From contig JAAWQM010000001.1 in assembly GCA_022800525.1 (NCBI GenBank), positions 62,001 through 126,000 on the forward strand: 64,000 nucleotides of DNA, written 5' to 3'. The stretch comes from Oscillospiraceae bacterium. Lineage in GTDB: Bacteria; Bacillota; Clostridia; Oscillospirales; Oscillospiraceae. The position numbers and the translations under genes were made by a program. The notes below the pieces were generated by a model, which saw only the letters and a list, made by a program, of their open reading frames with translations, did not search any database and was not told the origin of the DNA. Below are positions 8,195 through 17,449 of this stretch, piece after piece (the first letter of the stretch is position 1; each line of letters opens with the position of its first letter).

Positions 8195-9028
8195 ATGGCT
8201 TCAATCAAAAAGAAATCGAGCGGCGGAGGCGGCGCGAACTGGATGGACACCTACGGCGACATGGTGACGCTGCTGCTGTGCTTCTTCGTTCTTTTGTACT
8301 CCATCTCCACTATTGACGAGCAGAAGTGGATGATCGTGGTCCAGAGCTTCAACAAGAACGCCCTGGTCAGCACCGACGACACCCCCAAGGGTCCCCAGGG
8401 CGAGGGCGATGACGCGCTGGGTGACGGGATGCCCGCCCTCCAGGAGGACGAGAACCCCATCGACGAGCTCTATGAGTTCCTGGCCACCTACGCCGAGAGC
8501 ATGTCGTCCACCAGCGGGGAGGAGGGCAGCACCGTGTCCGTTTCCAAGGGCGACGGGTACATCTATCTGTCCTTCAACAACTCCATTTTCTTCAGCGGCG
8601 ACCGCTACAACCTGCTGCCCGCCGGTCAGGAGATTCTCAACGGCATCCTGCCCGCACTGGACGAGGCGGCCCCCTATATTGACGAGATCGTGGTCTCCGG
8701 ACACACGGCTACCGCCCAGGGGCAGTATAGCCTGCGCAAGGACCTGACACTGTCCAGCAACCGCGCCAACGAGGTGGTCATCTACCTGCTGGAGAACAGC
8801 AACGCGCTGGACCCCGCCCGGGTCCTGCCCAGGGCCTACGGCCAGTGGAGGCCGGTGGCCCCCAACGAGGAAGAGAGCGACCGGGCGAAGAACCGCCGGG
8901 TGGAGATGATTATTACCGGCGTGGATTTGGAGGGGAACCTGCCCGACAGCATCCAGGAGTACTACGAGACCATCAACCAGACCCAGCCCGAGGGAAGCAT
9001 ACCCCAGTACACGACCAGCGCCGGCTAG
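8195..9028 (+). CDS. motB: Flagellar motor stator protein MotB
   Basis: Stator subunit that anchors MotA to peptidoglycan. It is 277 aa with a short basic cytoplasmic tail, then one membrane helix beginning WMDTYGDMVTLLLCFFVLLY. The Asp of YGDM is the channel carboxylate. A linker and a C-terminal OmpA-like peptidoglycan-binding domain follow (about residues 130-255), with LTLSSNRANEVVIYL and RAKNRRVEMII. The usual GHTD of OmpA domains reads GHTA here, a minor departure. Downstream fliM begins after 111 bases; no fliL gene fits in that gap. Confidence 0.94.
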   Translation: MASIKKKSSGGGGANWMDTYGDMVTLLLCFFVLLYSISTIDEQKWMIVVQSFNKNALVSTDDTPKGPQGEGDDALGDGMPALQEDENPIDELYEFLATYAESMSSTSGEEGSTVSVSKGDGYIYLSFNNSIFFSGDRYNLLPAGQEILNGILPALDEAAPYIDEIVVSGHTATAQGQYSLRKDLTLSSNRANEVVIYLLENSNALDPARVLPRAYGQWRPVAPNEEESDRAKNRRVEMIITGVDLEGNLPDSIQEYYETINQTQPEGSIPQYTTSAG

Positions 9029-9139
9029 ACCGCGGCGGCACGCGCCGCGCCATATCCGTCACAGCGAGGCGGCGCTCCCAGTGCCAATCACTTTATCCCA
9101 GGAGCGCCTAGGAATCCAAGTTCGGAATGAGGAGACAAT

Positions 9140-10129
9140 ATGGCAGAAGTCTTATCACAAAGTCAGATCGACGCCCTGCTGGCGGCAGCGCAGAGCGGGA
9201 CGCTGGATGACGGGCCCAAAGAAGAGGAGGCCCCTGAAAAAAAATATAAGAAGTACGATTTCTTCAGCCCCAGAAAGTTCAGCAAGGACCGTCTGAAGAT
9301 TCTCAGCAGTATCTTTGAGAACTACACCCGCGTCATCAACTCCCGGATGAACGCCATGTTCCACGCGACCTGCGAGATCGAGGTGGAGTCCATTGAGGAG
9401 CTGCGCTATTACGAGTTTTCCAACGCCCTGCGGGACGGGGACGTGCTGGCCTTGGCGAAGATCGACAGGGAGGAGCTCCAGGAGGACGCTCCCATCCTGA
9501 TTCATCTGGCCACGCCTGTGTTGCTGACCATGATCGACCGGATGATGGGCGGCGACGGGGAGCCGGACGACACTCTGGACTCGGAGTACAAGATGACGGA
9601 CCTGGAGCTGAGCATGTACGCGGACATCATCAAGGATATCATGAACTCCTTGGGCCGCAGCTGGGAGAACTACATCAGCCTGAAATTCTCCTATGTCCGC
9701 ACGGAGACGAACCCCACCCTGGTGCAGCTCATCGGCTACGACGACACGGTGGTGATCGTGGGCCTGGACGTCCGCTTCTCCAACAGCAGCGGGCGGCTGA
9801 GCATGTGTCTGCCGGGAGAGATGCTCACCAACATCTTCGCGGAGATCGGCAAGAATACCTCCATCCGGTCCAGCGGGGAGGACAAGTCCGAGGAGATTTT
9901 CGATTCCCTGCGGGATTCGGATCTGGAGATCATCGCGGAGCTGGCCCGCACCAAGCTGCAGCTCAGCGACATCTACCACCTGAACGTAGGCGACGTGGTG
10001 GACATCCAGCAGCCCAAGGACGCGCCCATTTTCCTCAATATCAGCGGCAGGCGGTGGTTTGACGGGCGCATGGGTATTTATAACAAGCAAATGGCCGTGA
10101 AAATCGGTGAGACATATATTAAGGCATAA
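9140..10129 (+). CDS. fliM: Flagellar motor switch protein FliM
   Basis: C-ring protein that receives phosphorylated CheY and sets rotation direction. It is 329 aa. The N-terminal CheY-P binding peptide LSQSQIDALL lies at residues 5-14. It is followed by a disordered spacer and the conserved KKYDFFSPRKFSKDRLKIL segment, a CheC-like middle domain with LTMIDRMMGGDGE, and a C-terminal SpoA domain (about 250-329). ATG 9140 follows GAGGAGACAAT. It is paired with fliY downstream as in Bacillus. Confidence 0.96.
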   Translation: MAEVLSQSQIDALLAAAQSGTLDDGPKEEEAPEKKYKKYDFFSPRKFSKDRLKILSSIFENYTRVINSRMNAMFHATCEIEVESIEELRYYEFSNALRDGDVLALAKIDREELQEDAPILIHLATPVLLTMIDRMMGGDGEPDDTLDSEYKMTDLELSMYADIIKDIMNSLGRSWENYISLKFSYVRTETNPTLVQLIGYDDTVVIVGLDVRFSNSSGRLSMCLPGEMLTNIFAEIGKNTSIRSSGEDKSEEIFDSLRDSDLEIIAELARTKLQLSDIYHLNVGDVVDIQQPKDAPIFLNISGRRWFDGRMGIYNKQMAVKIGETYIKA

Positions 10130-10144
10130 AGGAGCGTATCCTCA

Positions 10145-11491
10145 ATGGTTGAAAAAACTTTTAGTCCGATGGCGGTAGACGCTATCGGAGAGGCGATGAA
10201 TATCAGCCTCGGCTCCTCCGCTACAGCAGTTTCCAATATGCTGGATCACCGGGTGGACATCACGACGCCCTCTGTTCAGGTCATTAACGCGGAGGATTTC
10301 TCCCTGGGGCGGATTGAACCGGCCATCGGTGTGGAGATCAAGTACGTCAGCGGACTGGCGGGCAGCAACATCATGATGCTCAAGCGCAGCGACGTGAAGG
10401 CCATCGTGGACATTCTGCTGGGGACGGAGACTCCCGACGAGGAGTTCCAGCTGGACGAGCTGAGCGTCAGCGTGGTATGCGAAGTCATGAACCAGATGAT
10501 GGGCGCAGCCTCCACGGCCCTGAGCGACCTGCTGGGCCGAATGGTGAACATCTCCACCCCGGAGTCCTTCGAGCTGAACGACCTGGACCAGGTCAGAGCC
10601 GAGCATTTCCCGGTGACGACCGGCCCCATAGTGGTGGTCAGCTTCAAGCTGAGCATTGAGGGCGTGGTGGAGAGCGAGTTCATGAACGTCATGAGCGTGG
10701 AGCTGGCCAAGGAGCTGGTCAAGGGCATGGGTCTGGATATGGACGCGGAAGAGGGCGGGGCCGCACCCGCGCCTGCCCCCGCGCCGGAGCCTGCTCCGGC
10801 AGCATCCTCCGGCGGGACGCTCAGCCAGGAGGAGATCGAGCGGCTGATGTCCGGTGGCGGAGCCGCACCCGCGCCCGCCCCTGCTCCGGCAGCATCCTCC
10901 GGCGGGACGCTCAGCCAGGAGGAGATCGAGCGGCTGATGTCCGGCGGCGGAGCCGCACCCGCGCCCGCCCCGGCTGCCCCCGCGCCGCAGCCAGGAGCTC
11001 CCGTTCCGCCGCCCGCGCCGCAGCCGGGCGCTGAGGGACAGCCGCCCTATTATCCCTCCTATCCCCAGGCGCCGGGGCAGGGCGGATATCCCTACCCCCC
11101 CTATCCCCCTTACTATATGTATCCGCCGCAGCCCGCGCCCCAGCAGGCGCCGGAGCCGAAGGTCATCAGCACCCAGAAGCCCCGGATGGAGCCCCTGAGC
11201 GACGAGAACCGCCTGAGCGAGGAGCAGAAGCAGAATCTGGACCTGATTATGGGCGTGTCTCTGGAGGTGGCTGTGGAGATTGGCCGCACTCGCAGGAAGA
11301 TTCAGGACATCATCGCCTTCTCCAAGGGGTCCCTGGTGGTGCTGGACAAACTGGCAGGCGAGCCGGTGGACCTGCTGGTCAATGGACAGTGTATCGCACG
11401 GGGAGACGTGGTGGTCATCGACGACAACTTTGGCATCCGCATCACCGAGATCCTGCAAAAGCCGGATATCAATGAACTGACAAAATTCTGA
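10145..11491 (+). CDS. fliY: FliY-type switch protein (CheC-like + SpoA) with internal duplicated CheY-binding peptide
   Basis: C-ring protein of the Firmicutes FliY type, which in B. subtilis is both a switch subunit and a CheY-P phosphatase. It is 448 aa. A CheC-like domain (about 1-200) contains IGEAMNISLGSSATAVSN and VCEVMNQMMGAASTALSD, matching the two E-x-x-N phosphatase half-sites. A Pro/Ala-rich linker (about 200-340) follows, then a C-terminal SpoA/FliN domain (about 370-448, VSLEVAVEIGRTRRKI). The usual N-terminal LSQxEIDxLL peptide is absent from the start. Instead two copies, LSQEEIERLM, lie in the linker in a 30-residue tandem repeat. The linker also holds a Pro/Tyr-rich run. Confidence 0.93.
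   Translation: MVEKTFSPMAVDAIGEAMNISLGSSATAVSNMLDHRVDITTPSVQVINAEDFSLGRIEPAIGVEIKYVSGLAGSNIMMLKRSDVKAIVDILLGTETPDEEFQLDELSVSVVCEVMNQMMGAASTALSDLLGRMVNISTPESFELNDLDQVRAEHFPVTTGPIVVVSFKLSIEGVVESEFMNVMSVELAKELVKGMGLDMDAEEGGAAPAPAPAPEPAPAASSGGTLSQEEIERLMSGGGAAPAPAPAPAASSGGTLSQEEIERLMSGGGAAPAPAPAAPAPQPGAPVPPPAPQPGAEGQPPYYPSYPQAPGQGGYPYPPYPPYYMYPPQPAPQQAPEPKVISTQKPRMEPLSDENRLSEEQKQNLDLIMGVSLEVAVEIGRTRRKIQDIIAFSKGSLVVLDKLAGEPVDLLVNGQCIARGDVVVIDDNFGIRITEILQKPDINELTKF
10801..10980 (+). repeat. 90-bp tandem duplication inside fliY
   Basis: Two adjacent 90-bp units (10801-10890 and 10891-10980) are almost identical at DNA level. Each encodes a Ser/Gly stretch, the peptide LSQEEIERLM and a Pro/Ala spacer. 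The near identity indicates a recent duplication. Each unit would add one CheY-docking peptide to the linker. Confidence 0.9.
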
Positions 11492-11561
11492 GGGACTTTG
11501 GCAGTATAATTATAGATCAACCCATTAACTTCAATAACGTAAAGGAAAAAGGTGTATTGTA

Positions 11562-11927
11562 ATGGCTAAAATTCTTTTGGTTGACGACGCTGCTTTCATG
11601 CGTAAGGTGGTCAAGGACGGACTCAGCAAAGCGGGCTATACCGATCTCCATGAAGCCGTAGACGGCGCGGACGCCGTGGAAAAGTTCAATTCCCTGAAGC
11701 CCGATCTGGTGCTCATGGACATCACCATGCCCAACATGGACGGGCTGGAGGCCCTGAAGGCCATCCGCGCCGCTGATGGAAACGCCAATGTGGTCATGTG
11801 TTCCGCCATGGGCCAGGAGACCATGGTCATCGACGCCATCCGCTCCGGCGCAAAGGACTTCATCGTCAAGCCCTTCAAGATCGAGCGCGTGCTCAAGACC
11901 GTCACCTCCATTGTAGGCGAGCCTTGA
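11562..11927 (+). CDS. cheY: Chemotaxis response regulator CheY
   Basis: Single-domain receiver protein, 121 aa, that binds FliM/FliY when phosphorylated. It shows the acidic pair (LLVDDAAFMRK), the phosphoacceptor Asp in LVLMDITMPNMDG, Ser/Thr in VVMCSAMGQ, and the Lys in DFIVKPF. No output domain. It lies between fliY and fliO/Z as in B. subtilis. RBS AAAGGAAAAAGG is upstream of ATG 11562, and the last codons overlap the next gene. Confidence 0.96.
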   Translation: MAKILLVDDAAFMRKVVKDGLSKAGYTDLHEAVDGADAVEKFNSLKPDLVLMDITMPNMDGLEALKAIRAADGNANVVMCSAMGQETMVIDAIRSGAKDFIVKPFKIERVLKTVTSIVGEP

Positions 11928-12277
11928 GCTGGCCGGAACTGCTCTCCCTGCTGGGGATCATCCTGGTGCTGCTGCTGGTTATGGGCGGGTGCTATGCCTT
12001 CACCCGCTGGGCCGGTACAGGACTGGGCGGGAGCCTGGGCAGGGGCAGCGGAAGGATGCAGGTGGTGGAGCGCCTGCCGGTAGGCCGGGAGCAGGCTCTG
12101 CTGGTGGTGCGCCTTGCGGGCCGGTATCTTTTACTGGGCAGCTCCCCGGCCGGGGTTTCCCTGCTGGCGGAGCTGACGGAGGAGGAGGGGGCGCAGTGGG
12201 CCCCCGCTGCTGAACCAATAGATCGACCCAGCGTGGACTTCCGGGAGCTGCTGCGGAAGCTGCGGGAGAAAAAGTGA
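11924..12277 (+). CDS. fliO: Flagellar export protein FliO/FliZ
   Basis: Small membrane protein that assists assembly of the FliP/Q/R gate, about 117 aa. The only sensible start is TTG 11924, overlapping the cheY stop (TTGA), so translation is probably coupled; longer readings would lie inside cheY. One N-terminal membrane helix (LLSLLGIILVLLLVMGGCYAF) is followed by a small basic domain with MQVVERLPVGREQALLVV and RYLLLGSSPAGVSLL, the FliO signature. It sits immediately before fliP as expected. Confidence 0.88.
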   Translation: MSWPELLSLLGIILVLLLVMGGCYAFTRWAGTGLGGSLGRGSGRMQVVERLPVGREQALLVVRLAGRYLLLGSSPAGVSLLAELTEEEGAQWAPAAEPIDRPSVDFRELLRKLREKK

Positions 12278-12289
12278 GGGAACAAAGCG

Positions 12290-12967
12290 ATGTTGGATAA
12301 CGCCATTATCAACGTAAACGGCGACGCCTTACAGGCGCTGGATGTCTCTCTGCTGCTGGTAGCCATCACACTGCTGCCCACGCTGGTGGTGATGATGACC
12401 TCCTTCACCCGGTATGTGATTTCGTTCTCCTTTCTGCGCACCGCCATGGGTACGCAGCAGACGCCCCCCAACATGGTGCTGGTGGGCATGGCTCTGATTC
12501 TGACGCTGTTCACCATGGCTCCGACCATAGACGCCATCATCAGCGACGCCTATGAGCCCTACTCAGACGGCTTGATCACGCAGGAGGAGTTCTTTGAGCG
12601 GGCCCAGCTTCCACTGAAGCGGTTCATGCTGCGCAACTCGGAGATTCAGAGTCTGGAGCTGTTCTGCAGCATGTCCGGCGTGGAGGGTCCGGCCAGCGAG
12701 GAGGAGATGGAGGAGTCCATCGATCTGCCCCTGCGGGTGATTGTGCCCACCTTCGTGACCTCGGAGCTGAAGGCGGCCTTCTGGATCGGCTTCCTGCTGT
12801 ATATCCCCTTTATGCTGATCGACGTAATCGTAGCCTCCACGCTTATGAGCATGGGTATGATTATGCTGCCCCCGTCCATGATCTCCACCCCCTTCAAGAT
12901 CCTTCTGTTTATTCTGCTGGACGGATGGCAGCTGCTATTCTCCACGCTGGTGCAGACGGTAAGCTGA
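12290..12967 (+). CDS. fliP: Flagellar export gate protein FliP
   Basis: Core subunit of the export gate, forming a helical pore with FliQ and FliR. It is 225 aa. Conserved stretches include SFTRYVISFSFLRTAMGTQQ, MALILTLFTMAP and the C-terminal SMGMIMLPPSMISTPFKIL. Four hydrophobic segments are visible. No cleavable signal peptide is obvious, as in B. subtilis FliP. It begins 12 bases after fliO. Confidence 0.96.
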   Translation: MLDNAIINVNGDALQALDVSLLLVAITLLPTLVVMMTSFTRYVISFSFLRTAMGTQQTPPNMVLVGMALILTLFTMAPTIDAIISDAYEPYSDGLITQEEFFERAQLPLKRFMLRNSEIQSLELFCSMSGVEGPASEEEMEESIDLPLRVIVPTFVTSELKAAFWIGFLLYIPFMLIDVIVASTLMSMGMIMLPPSMISTPFKILLFILLDGWQLLFSTLVQTVS

Positions 12968-12981
12968 GAGGAGGCTGAGAG

Positions 12982-13242
12982 ATGAATACCGAACTGGTCT
13001 CTGAGATCCTGCGGGAGGGCGTCTGGCTGGTCATCAAGCTGTGCGCGCCCATGCTGCTGCTGAGTATGCTGGTGGGCGTGCTGCTGGCCATCTTCCAGGC
13101 GGTGACGCAGATTCACGAGCAGACGCTGTCCTTCATTTTCAAGCTGACGGTGGTCATTTCCGTGCTGCTGATTGGCGGGAGCTGGATGATGGAGAACCTG
13201 CTGGATTACGCCCATTGGCTCTATGAGCTGATGCGGCCATAG
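12982..13242 (+). CDS. fliQ: Flagellar export gate protein FliQ
   Basis: An 86-aa protein with two membrane helices (VIKLCAPMLLLSMLVGVLLA and FKLTVVISVLLIGGSWM) joined by the conserved loop IFQAVTQIHEQTLSF. It packs around the FliP/FliR pore. It has strong RBS GAGAGGAGGCTGAGAG before ATG 12982 and lies between fliP and fliR. Confidence 0.96.
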   Translation: MNTELVSEILREGVWLVIKLCAPMLLLSMLVGVLLAIFQAVTQIHEQTLSFIFKLTVVISVLLIGGSWMMENLLDYAHWLYELMRP

Positions 13243-13253
13243 GGGGGGCGGGT

Positions 13254-14015
13254 ATGGACTGGGCGGAGGTGACTCTGTTTCTGCTGATCCTGGCCCGTAT
13301 GAGCGGTTTTGTGGTGTTCAACCCCCTGTTCGGGCGTCAGAATATCCCGGCTGTCGTGAAATCCGGTCTGATCCTGCTGCTGAGCATCACCGTCTTCTTC
13401 ATGACTGAGCAGACGGCGGCGGTACCAGGGTCGCCGCTGACGTTCATCCTCCGTCTGGCGCTGGAAATGCTCATGGGCTACTTCGTAGGCGTGGTCATGC
13501 AGTTTTTCTTCTATATCCCCTCCCTGGGAGGCGAGGTCATCGACATCCAGATGGGCATGAGCATGGGCCGGACCTACGACCCCAGCAGCCAGTCGTCAAC
13601 CACCGTAACGGCGACGTTGCTCAACGCGCTGATGTTGCTCCTGTTCTTCGCGGCCAACGGCCACTATACCTTGCTGCGCATTCTGATGAGCTCCGGAAAC
13701 GTGGTGCCCTATGGTCAGGCGGCCTTTGGCCAGGACCTCTACTGGTCCATCGCGGAGCTCTTCATCGAGTGTACGGTGATGGCCATTAAGCTCTGCATGC
13801 CCATACTGGGCGCGGAGCTGCTAGGACAGGTAGGAATGGGCATACTGATGAAGGTCATTCCGCAGATCAACGTATTCGCCATCAATATCGAGCTGAAGGT
13901 AATTATTGGTCTTGGCCTGCTTCTGGCTCTGCTGACCCCGATCAGCGAGTTCCTGCTGCGGGCGGAAAACCAGATGCTCACCACAATTCAGCAGATGCTG
14001 TCCGCAATGGGCTGA
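13254..14015 (+). CDS. fliR: Flagellar export gate protein FliR
   Basis: Single-copy gate subunit closing the FliP ring, 253 aa. It has six hydrophobic helices, with RMSGFVVFNPLFGRQNIP near the N-terminus and the typical GQVGMGILMKVIPQINVFAI segment near residues 190-210. It starts 12 bases after fliQ. A triple-hairpin repeat follows before flhB. Confidence 0.95.
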   Translation: MDWAEVTLFLLILARMSGFVVFNPLFGRQNIPAVVKSGLILLLSITVFFMTEQTAAVPGSPLTFILRLALEMLMGYFVGVVMQFFFYIPSLGGEVIDIQMGMSMGRTYDPSSQSSTTVTATLLNALMLLLFFAANGHYTLLRILMSSGNVVPYGQAAFGQDLYWSIAELFIECTVMAIKLCMPILGAELLGQVGMGILMKVIPQINVFAINIELKVIIGLGLLLALLTPISEFLLRAENQMLTTIQQMLSAMG

Positions 14016-14053
14016 CCGCCGCGGCGCGTCAAAGAAGCGCGAAGCGCAAAAAA

Positions 14054-14129
14054 GTTTAGGGCCGCCCTTTTCAAAGGGCGGCAGGGTCCAGGGACAGAGT
14101 CCCTGGTGGGTTTGGGCGAGGCCCAACAC
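14054..14129 (+). repeat. Triple-hairpin dispersed element, copy B
   Basis: Best-formed copy of the element. Stem 1 is GCCGCCCTTT / AAAGGGCGGC. Stem 2 is CCAGGGAC / GTCCCTGG with loop AGA. Stem 3 is TTGGGC / GCCCAA with loop GAG. It occupies the fliR-flhB gap in the same orientation as copies A and C. There is no U-tract, so readthrough into flhB is expected. Confidence 0.8.
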
Positions 14130-14182
14130 GATATCGTTCAACCCCAATAGACCGATCTGACAGCATAAAGGGGGGATGAACG

Positions 14183-15244
14183 GTGCCCGGCGATTCCAAA
14201 ACCGAAAAAGCGACACCCAAAAAGCGACGGGACGAACGAAAAAAAGGCAACGTCATGATGAGTAAGGACGTGATTGCCGTCGCAACCCTGATCGGCAGCC
14301 TGGTGATGCTGAAGGTCATGGGCAGTGTGGTCTCCGAGCAGGCGGAGGGCCTGTTTGCGGCCTGCTTCGGCTTCATGGCCGACACCCCGGCTCCCATAGC
14401 GCCCTCCATACTCAGGCAGCTTGCGTACCGTTGCGTCATGGCGGTGGTCATCGTCGCGGGGCCCTTTCTGGGCGTCACCGCCATCCTTGCCGTTGTGGCA
14501 ACCTTCGCCCAGACCAGACTGCTGGTCAGCGGCGAATCCTTGAAACCCAAGCTCAACCGGATCAGCCCGCTCCAGGGCTTCAAGCGGTTATTTTCCCTGC
14601 GCAGCGTCGTGGAGGCGCTGAAAAGCTTATTGAAGATCAGCATTCTTCTGTATCTCATTTTCAACTATTTCCGCAGCGTGATCGTCAGCTTTTCCCGCTT
14701 TCTGGACATGGAGGTGGGGCAGGCCTGCGCCATTCTGTTCGACGACATTTTCAACCTGATTCTCCAGGTGGTGATCGCGTTCATCGTCCTGGCCGCAGCG
14801 GACTACTTCTACCAGTGGTGGGACTACGAGCGGCAGCTGAAGATGTCGAAGCAGGAGGTCAAGGAAGAATACAAGCAGACGGAAGGCGACCCCCAGGTCA
14901 AGGGGAAGATCAGGCAGATCCAGCGCCAGCGGGCCCAGCAGCGCATGATGCAGCAGGTGCCCAGCGCGGATGTGGTCATCCGTAACCCGACCCACGTGGC
15001 CGTGGCCCTGCGCTACAAGCCGGATCAGGACGAAGCGCCTGTGGTGGTGGCGATGGGGCTGGATGAGCTGGCCCTGCGGATCGTGAAGGTGGCGGAGGAA
15101 AACCAGGTGGCTGTGGTGGAAAACGTCCAGCTGGCCCGGAGCCTCTACGCCGGAACGGAGCTGAACCGGCAGATTCCGCCGGAGTTTTACGGCCCTGTGG
15201 CCGAGATTCTGGTCTACGTGCTGAAACTGGACCAGAAATCATAA
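14183..15244 (+). CDS. flhB: Flagellar export switch protein FlhB
   Basis: Export-gate protein that changes substrate class after hook completion. It is 353 aa, starting at GTG 14183 behind AAAGGGGGG. The N-terminus is basic and hydrophilic (KTEKATPKKRRDERKKGN), followed by four membrane helices and a cytoplasmic domain carrying the autocleavage motif NPTH (in VIRNPTHVAVALRY, about residue 270). Followed by flhA after 90 bases. Confidence 0.96.
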   Translation: MPGDSKTEKATPKKRRDERKKGNVMMSKDVIAVATLIGSLVMLKVMGSVVSEQAEGLFAACFGFMADTPAPIAPSILRQLAYRCVMAVVIVAGPFLGVTAILAVVATFAQTRLLVSGESLKPKLNRISPLQGFKRLFSLRSVVEALKSLLKISILLYLIFNYFRSVIVSFSRFLDMEVGQACAILFDDIFNLILQVVIAFIVLAAADYFYQWWDYERQLKMSKQEVKEEYKQTEGDPQVKGKIRQIQRQRAQQRMMQQVPSADVVIRNPTHVAVALRYKPDQDEAPVVVAMGLDELALRIVKVAEENQVAVVENVQLARSLYAGTELNRQIPPEFYGPVAEILVYVLKLDQKS

Positions 15245-15334
15245 GATGTTATAACTGTGCAAGCAACAGCCCTCCGGGCGTTCTGATAAAGTATCTATGC
15301 AAAATAGCAAGCCATTCAGGAAAGGACGGTGGCC

Positions 15335-17449
15335 ATGAAGCGAATCCTACAAAACGGTATAGCGCTTGCGGTGGTCGTCATTGTCCTGTTCATCATCATC
15401 CCGCTGCCCACATTCCTGCTGGACATCCTGCTGGTGCTGAATATCTCCCTGTCCATGCTGATCCTGGTCATTACCATGACGGTTTCGGACGCGCTGGACT
15501 TTTCGATTTTCCCATCCCTGCTGCTGATTACCACACTGTTCCGGCTGGGACTGAACGTTTCTACCACCCGGGCCATCCTGGGCAACAACGGCGACGCCGG
15601 AAACGTCATCCGTTCCTTCGGTATGATGATCGCCCAAGGAAACATCGTTCTGGGCGTTATCATCTTCCTGATTATCGTGCTGGTGCAGATGATCGTCGTG
15701 ACCAAGGGCGCGGAGCGCGTCTCTGAGGTGGCGGCCCGGTTCACCCTGGACGCCATGCCCGGCAAGCAGATGGCCATTGACGCGGATCTGAGCTCCGGTC
15801 TGATCGACGAGCAGGGCGCCAAGGCCCGCCGCGCCAAGATTCAAAAGGAAGCGGACTTCTACGGCGCCATGGACGGCGCGACCAAGTTCGTCAAGGGTGA
15901 TGCCGTCCTGTCCCTGATCGTGACCGCCATCAACTTCGTGGGCGGCCTGATTTTGGGCGTGACCATCGGCCAGATGGAGATGGAGATGGCGCTGAGCACC
16001 TACTCCATCGCAACCATCGGTGACGGACTGGTGGGCCAGATTCCGTCCCTGATGATCTCCACGGCAACCGCTATGGTGGTTACCCGCACGGTCTCCGACG
16101 GAAGCCTCAACGACGACGTGGTCCGGCAGTTCATGGGCCAGCCCAAAGCGATTCTGACCGCCGGTCTGGTCATCGCCCTGCTGGGGTGCATCCCCGGTAC
16201 GCCCCATGCACCGCTGCTGATCGTCGGCATTGGTCTTGCGGTGGGCGGATGGTTCGCCGGCCGGAGCAAGGACCGGAAGGTGGCGGAGGAAGCCGCCGCC
16301 CAGGCAGCTGCCGCATCCCAGGAGGAAACCGCTGCGGCGGCGCAGCCGGCTCCCGGCGACTTCTACAAGGATATCAACAATGTTTACACCCTCCTGTCGG
16401 TGGACCCCATCGAAATGGAGTTTGGCTACAGCCTGATCCCCATGGTGGACGAGAGCAGCGGCGGCAAGCTCATCAGCCGCATCGTCATCTTCCGCCGTCA
16501 GTACGCCCAGGATATGGGCTTTGTCATCCCCTCCATCCGTTTCCATGATTCCTCCGCCCTGGGCACCAACCAGTATGTGGTGAAGATCAAGGGCGAAGAG
16601 GTGGCGCGGGGCGAGATCCTGGTGGATTACTACCTGGCCCTGGAGCCCAGCAATCCCACGGGGGAGATCGACGGCATTGAGACCGTGGAGCCCGCCTACG
16701 GCATCCCCTCCCGGTGGATTTTGCCGGAGAACAAGGAGATGGCGGAAATCTACGGCTACACCGTCATCGATCCCCTGTCCGTCATGCAGACCCACCTGAG
16801 CGAGGTGGTCCGCTCCCACGCCTACGAGCTGATGGGCCGGGCGGAGGTCATCCAGCTTGTGGAGAACCTGAAGCGTAGCTCCCCGGAGCTGGTGGAGGAG
16901 GCTGTCCCCGCCATGCTGTCATACGCCAACCTGGAGAAGATTCTGCGCAACCTCCTGCGGGAGGGCGTCCCCATCCGGGACCTGGGCACCATCCTGGAGA
17001 CCGCCGTGGACGCGCTGGCCACCACCAAGGACCTGGATATGGTTACCGAGAATATCCGCGCCGCTCTCAGCCGCACTATTACCCGGCGCTTCTGCGAGCA
17101 CGGGCAGCTGCGGGTGGTCACCTTGGACGCCGAGGTGGAGAAGCGGGTCATCGCCTCCCTCAGCAAAAACGAGCAGGGCATCTATCTGGCCATGGGGCCG
17201 GATCTCATGCAGCAGATTATCACCCAGCTGGCGGACCTGATCCGCAAGTTCAACGATTTGAGCCAGACGCCCATCGTGCTGACCAGCCAGGTCGTCCGGG
17301 TATATCTCAGCCGGATGCTGGCCCAGTTCTACCCCAACCTCTATGTGCTTGCCTTTAACGAGATCACCAGCGACGTGCAGATCCAGTCCCTGGGCAACAT
17401 CACCCTGCTGCGGGACGGCGGCACACAGAGAAAGGCGGCGGCGGTATGA
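15335..17449 (+). CDS. flhA: Flagellar export gate protein FlhA
   Basis: Largest export-gate protein; a nonamer whose cytoplasmic ring docks substrates and chaperones. About 704 aa. The first third contains roughly eight membrane helices, with the conserved FHIPEP region (RFTLDAMPGKQMAIDADLSS, about residues 145-165). The rest is the soluble ring, with an Ala/Gln-rich linker at about residue 330. ATG 15335 is preferred over GTG 15329 because AAAGGA at 15321-15326 is 8 bases from the ATG but only 2 from the GTG. The stop overlaps the sigD start. Confidence 0.95.
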   Translation: MKRILQNGIALAVVVIVLFIIIPLPTFLLDILLVLNISLSMLILVITMTVSDALDFSIFPSLLLITTLFRLGLNVSTTRAILGNNGDAGNVIRSFGMMIAQGNIVLGVIIFLIIVLVQMIVVTKGAERVSEVAARFTLDAMPGKQMAIDADLSSGLIDEQGAKARRAKIQKEADFYGAMDGATKFVKGDAVLSLIVTAINFVGGLILGVTIGQMEMEMALSTYSIATIGDGLVGQIPSLMISTATAMVVTRTVSDGSLNDDVVRQFMGQPKAILTAGLVIALLGCIPGTPHAPLLIVGIGLAVGGWFAGRSKDRKVAEEAAAQAAAASQEETAAAAQPAPGDFYKDINNVYTLLSVDPIEMEFGYSLIPMVDESSGGKLISRIVIFRRQYAQDMGFVIPSIRFHDSSALGTNQYVVKIKGEEVARGEILVDYYLALEPSNPTGEIDGIETVEPAYGIPSRWILPENKEMAEIYGYTVIDPLSVMQTHLSEVVRSHAYELMGRAEVIQLVENLKRSSPELVEEAVPAMLSYANLEKILRNLLREGVPIRDLGTILETAVDALATTKDLDMVTENIRAALSRTITRRFCEHGQLRVVTLDAEVEKRVIASLSKNEQGIYLAMGPDLMQQIITQLADLIRKFNDLSQTPIVLTSQVVRVYLSRMLAQFYPNLYVLAFNEITSDVQIQSLGNITLLRDGGTQRKAAAV

